Shown here piece after piece: positions 62,650 to 64,000 of a DNA stretch of 64,000 nucleotides (positions are counted from its first letter, which is position 1; each line of letters opens with the position of its first letter). Source of the DNA: Sandaracinus sp. (GTDB lineage Bacteria; Myxococcota_A; Polyangia; Polyangiales; Houyiibacteriaceae). Both the position numbers and the translations under genes were made by a program. The stretch spans positions 1-64,000 of the forward strand of contig JACKEH010000007.1 of the NCBI GenBank assembly GCA_020633125.1, in the 5' to 3' direction. The notes beneath the pieces were generated by a model that saw only the letters and a program-made list of their open reading frames with translations, was not told where the DNA came from and did not search any database.

Positions 62650-64000
62650 GTGAGCGAAAACGAAGGCTCCCCCGCGACGAGCCGTACCAGCGACGCGACC
62701 GCGCGCTGGACCCCCGCGGACCTCGACGCGCGTCTCGAGGACTTCGCCCGCACGGTGGGCGAAGCCAGCCACGGCGCCACGGTCGTCCCGCCCGATCGCA
62801 CCCGCACCACCGCGGGCGACCGCGCGCTCGAGGTCCTCCGCGACCTCGCCCAACGTGCCCCCGAGCAACGCCTCGAGCTTCGCCCCACCCTCCTCGGCCG
62901 CGGCGGCATGAGCGAGGTCCGGCTCGGGGTGCAAGTCGCCCTCGGACGGGAGGTCGCGGTCAAACGCCTCCCCGACGATCAAGCGTTGCCCATCGCGCGC
63001 GAGCTCGTCCGCGAGGCACGCATCGTCGGCCGGCTCGAGCATCCGAACGTCGTCGCGGTGCACGACCTCGTGGTCGACGACGAAGGCTCTCCGATGCTCG
63101 TCCTCGAACGCATCGAGGGCAAGCCGTGGACGACCTACCTCGAGCATCCCGATCGCCTCGCGACGGACCACGGCATCGAGGATGCGATGGGCTTCCACCT
63201 GCAGACGCTGGCGCAGGTCGCGAGCGCGCTCCACCACGCGCACCAGCGCGGCATCGTCCACCGCGACGTGAAGCCCGACAACGTGATGATTGGCTCGCTC
63301 GGGCAGGTCTACCTGGTCGACTGGGGCATCGCGGTCGACCTTCGCCCCGAAGCGATCGACGCCTACGACCCCGAGGTGCTGGCCGGGACCCCCGTGTACC
63401 TCGCGCCGGAGATGGTGCTCGGGCAACGCGTCGACGCCCGCACCGACGTCTACTTGCTCGGTGCCACGCTCTACGAGGTCCTCTCGGGCGATCCGCCCCA
63501 CGTCGCGCCCACCCTTCGCGCCATCGCGAACCGCGCCGTGATGAGCGAGCCCGACCCGCTGCCCTCGAAGGTGCCCTTCGACCTCGCGGCCATCTGCCGT
63601 CGTTGCCTGCGCCGTGATCCGGCCGAGCGTTACGAGAGCGCCGACGCGGTGCGCCGCGACCTGCTGCGTTTCCTCGAGCGGCGCGACTCGCTCGAGCTCG
63701 CGCGTCGCTCGAAGAAGGATCTCGAGAAGCTCGAACGCCTCTCCCGCGAGCTTCTCGAGCTGCCGCGCGATCAGCTCATCGAAGACGGCCCCTCGATGGA
63801 CGTGCAGCGTCTCTACGGCGCGTGTCGTTTCGGCTTCGAAGCGGCGCGCCGCGCCTGGCCCGACAACCCGGAGGCCCAGGCCGGCCTCGAGCGCACGACG
63901 CGCGCGATGCTCGAGATCGAGCTCGCGCGTGGCAACACCCGTGGCGCGACGGTGCTGCTCGCGGAGCTCGACAACCCGAGCGCCGAGCTCTCCGCCCGAG
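62650..64000 (+). CDS. Serine/threonine protein kinase (partial, C-terminus beyond window)
   Basis: 450 codons visible from GTG 62650. The kinase domain begins near residue 75 with LGRGGMSEVRLGVQ and VAVKRLPDDQ (invariant Lys), the catalytic loop GIVHRDVKPDNVMI and the metal-binding motif as DWG (VYLVDWGIAVD) instead of DFG, a change also seen in some active myxobacterial kinases. LAPEMVLGQRVDARTDVYLLG follows. After the kinase is a helical region (LEKLERLSRELLELPRDQL, ARRAWPDNPEAQAGLERTTR) resembling TPR pairs. The 3' part lies outside, so length and membrane anchoring are unknown. Confidence 0.92.
   Translation, partial: MSENEGSPATSRTSDATARWTPADLDARLEDFARTVGEASHGATVVPPDRTRTTAGDRALEVLRDLAQRAPEQRLELRPTLLGRGGMSEVRLGVQVALGREVAVKRLPDDQALPIARELVREARIVGRLEHPNVVAVHDLVVDDEGSPMLVLERIEGKPWTTYLEHPDRLATDHGIEDAMGFHLQTLAQVASALHHAHQRGIVHRDVKPDNVMIGSLGQVYLVDWGIAVDLRPEAIDAYDPEVLAGTPVYLAPEMVLGQRVDARTDVYLLGATLYEVLSGDPPHVAPTLRAIANRAVMSEPDPLPSKVPFDLAAICRRCLRRDPAERYESADAVRRDLLRFLERRDSLELARRSKKDLEKLERLSRELLELPRDQLIEDGPSMDVQRLYGACRFGFEAARRAWPDNPEAQAGLERTTRAMLEIELARGNTRGATVLLAELDNPSAELSAR

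Overview
The window is a very GC-rich stretch of bacterial chromosome with frequent GTG starts, many lipoproteins and dense two-component and Ser/Thr kinase signalling. These traits, plus serine/threonine kinases with the HRDVSPHN-type loop, MopE-like Asp/Cys repeats and a pilF-like/rodZ/recO run, suggest a myxobacterium of the Polyangia type (Myxococcota). That assignment is inference from gene style, not from a marker gene. I found no rRNA, tRNA, CRISPR array, phage or transposase. Nearly all very long antisense open frames are GC-driven shadows and are left out.

Region by region. 1-4974 (minus strand) is a chemotaxis-type operon: receiver, CheA, two CheW proteins and a HEAT-repeat protein that runs off the left edge. 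5241-7375 is a pilF-like/rodZ/recO operon, then a Crp/Fnr regulator. 8604-15540 holds lipoproteins, a zincin-like protease, a haem-motif lipoprotein, an RpoH-type sigma factor and a membrane protein built on an 18-bp repeat. 15546-17388 is a receiver/histidine kinase pair. 17619-21823 carries an M15 peptidase, ComM, an orphan Dam-type methylase and a Bfd-like ferredoxin. 22893-23144 is a 42-bp tandem array. 23992-27720 is a histidine kinase, NtrC-type regulator and lipoprotein operon.

29054-33200 is a MalK / MalE-MalF fusion / MalG sugar ABC transporter. 33341-42249 has a Cys-rich lipoprotein, a thioesterase, an STK, a parvulin, a MopE-like/lectin lipoprotein and a vWA protein. 42302-44820 is argE-argA. 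45822-54659 is a candidate acyl-chain biosynthetic cluster: PlsC-type acyltransferase, ketosynthase, two divergent flavin halogenase-like proteins, SppA, acyl carrier protein and ApeP-like dehydratase. 54716-61814 has an archaemetzincin-like protease, an APC permease, a double DsbA-like protein, an outer-membrane barrel and alaS. The right edge holds a zinc-ribbon membrane protein and a partial STK.

Non-coding structure is the most unusual aspect. Two families of dispersed intergenic repeats occur (one an array of TTCG-capped hairpins), along with a 164-bp inverted-repeat element, several hairpin terminators between convergent genes, and a recurring TANNCT box 5-8 bp in front of start codons that suggests leaderless transcripts.
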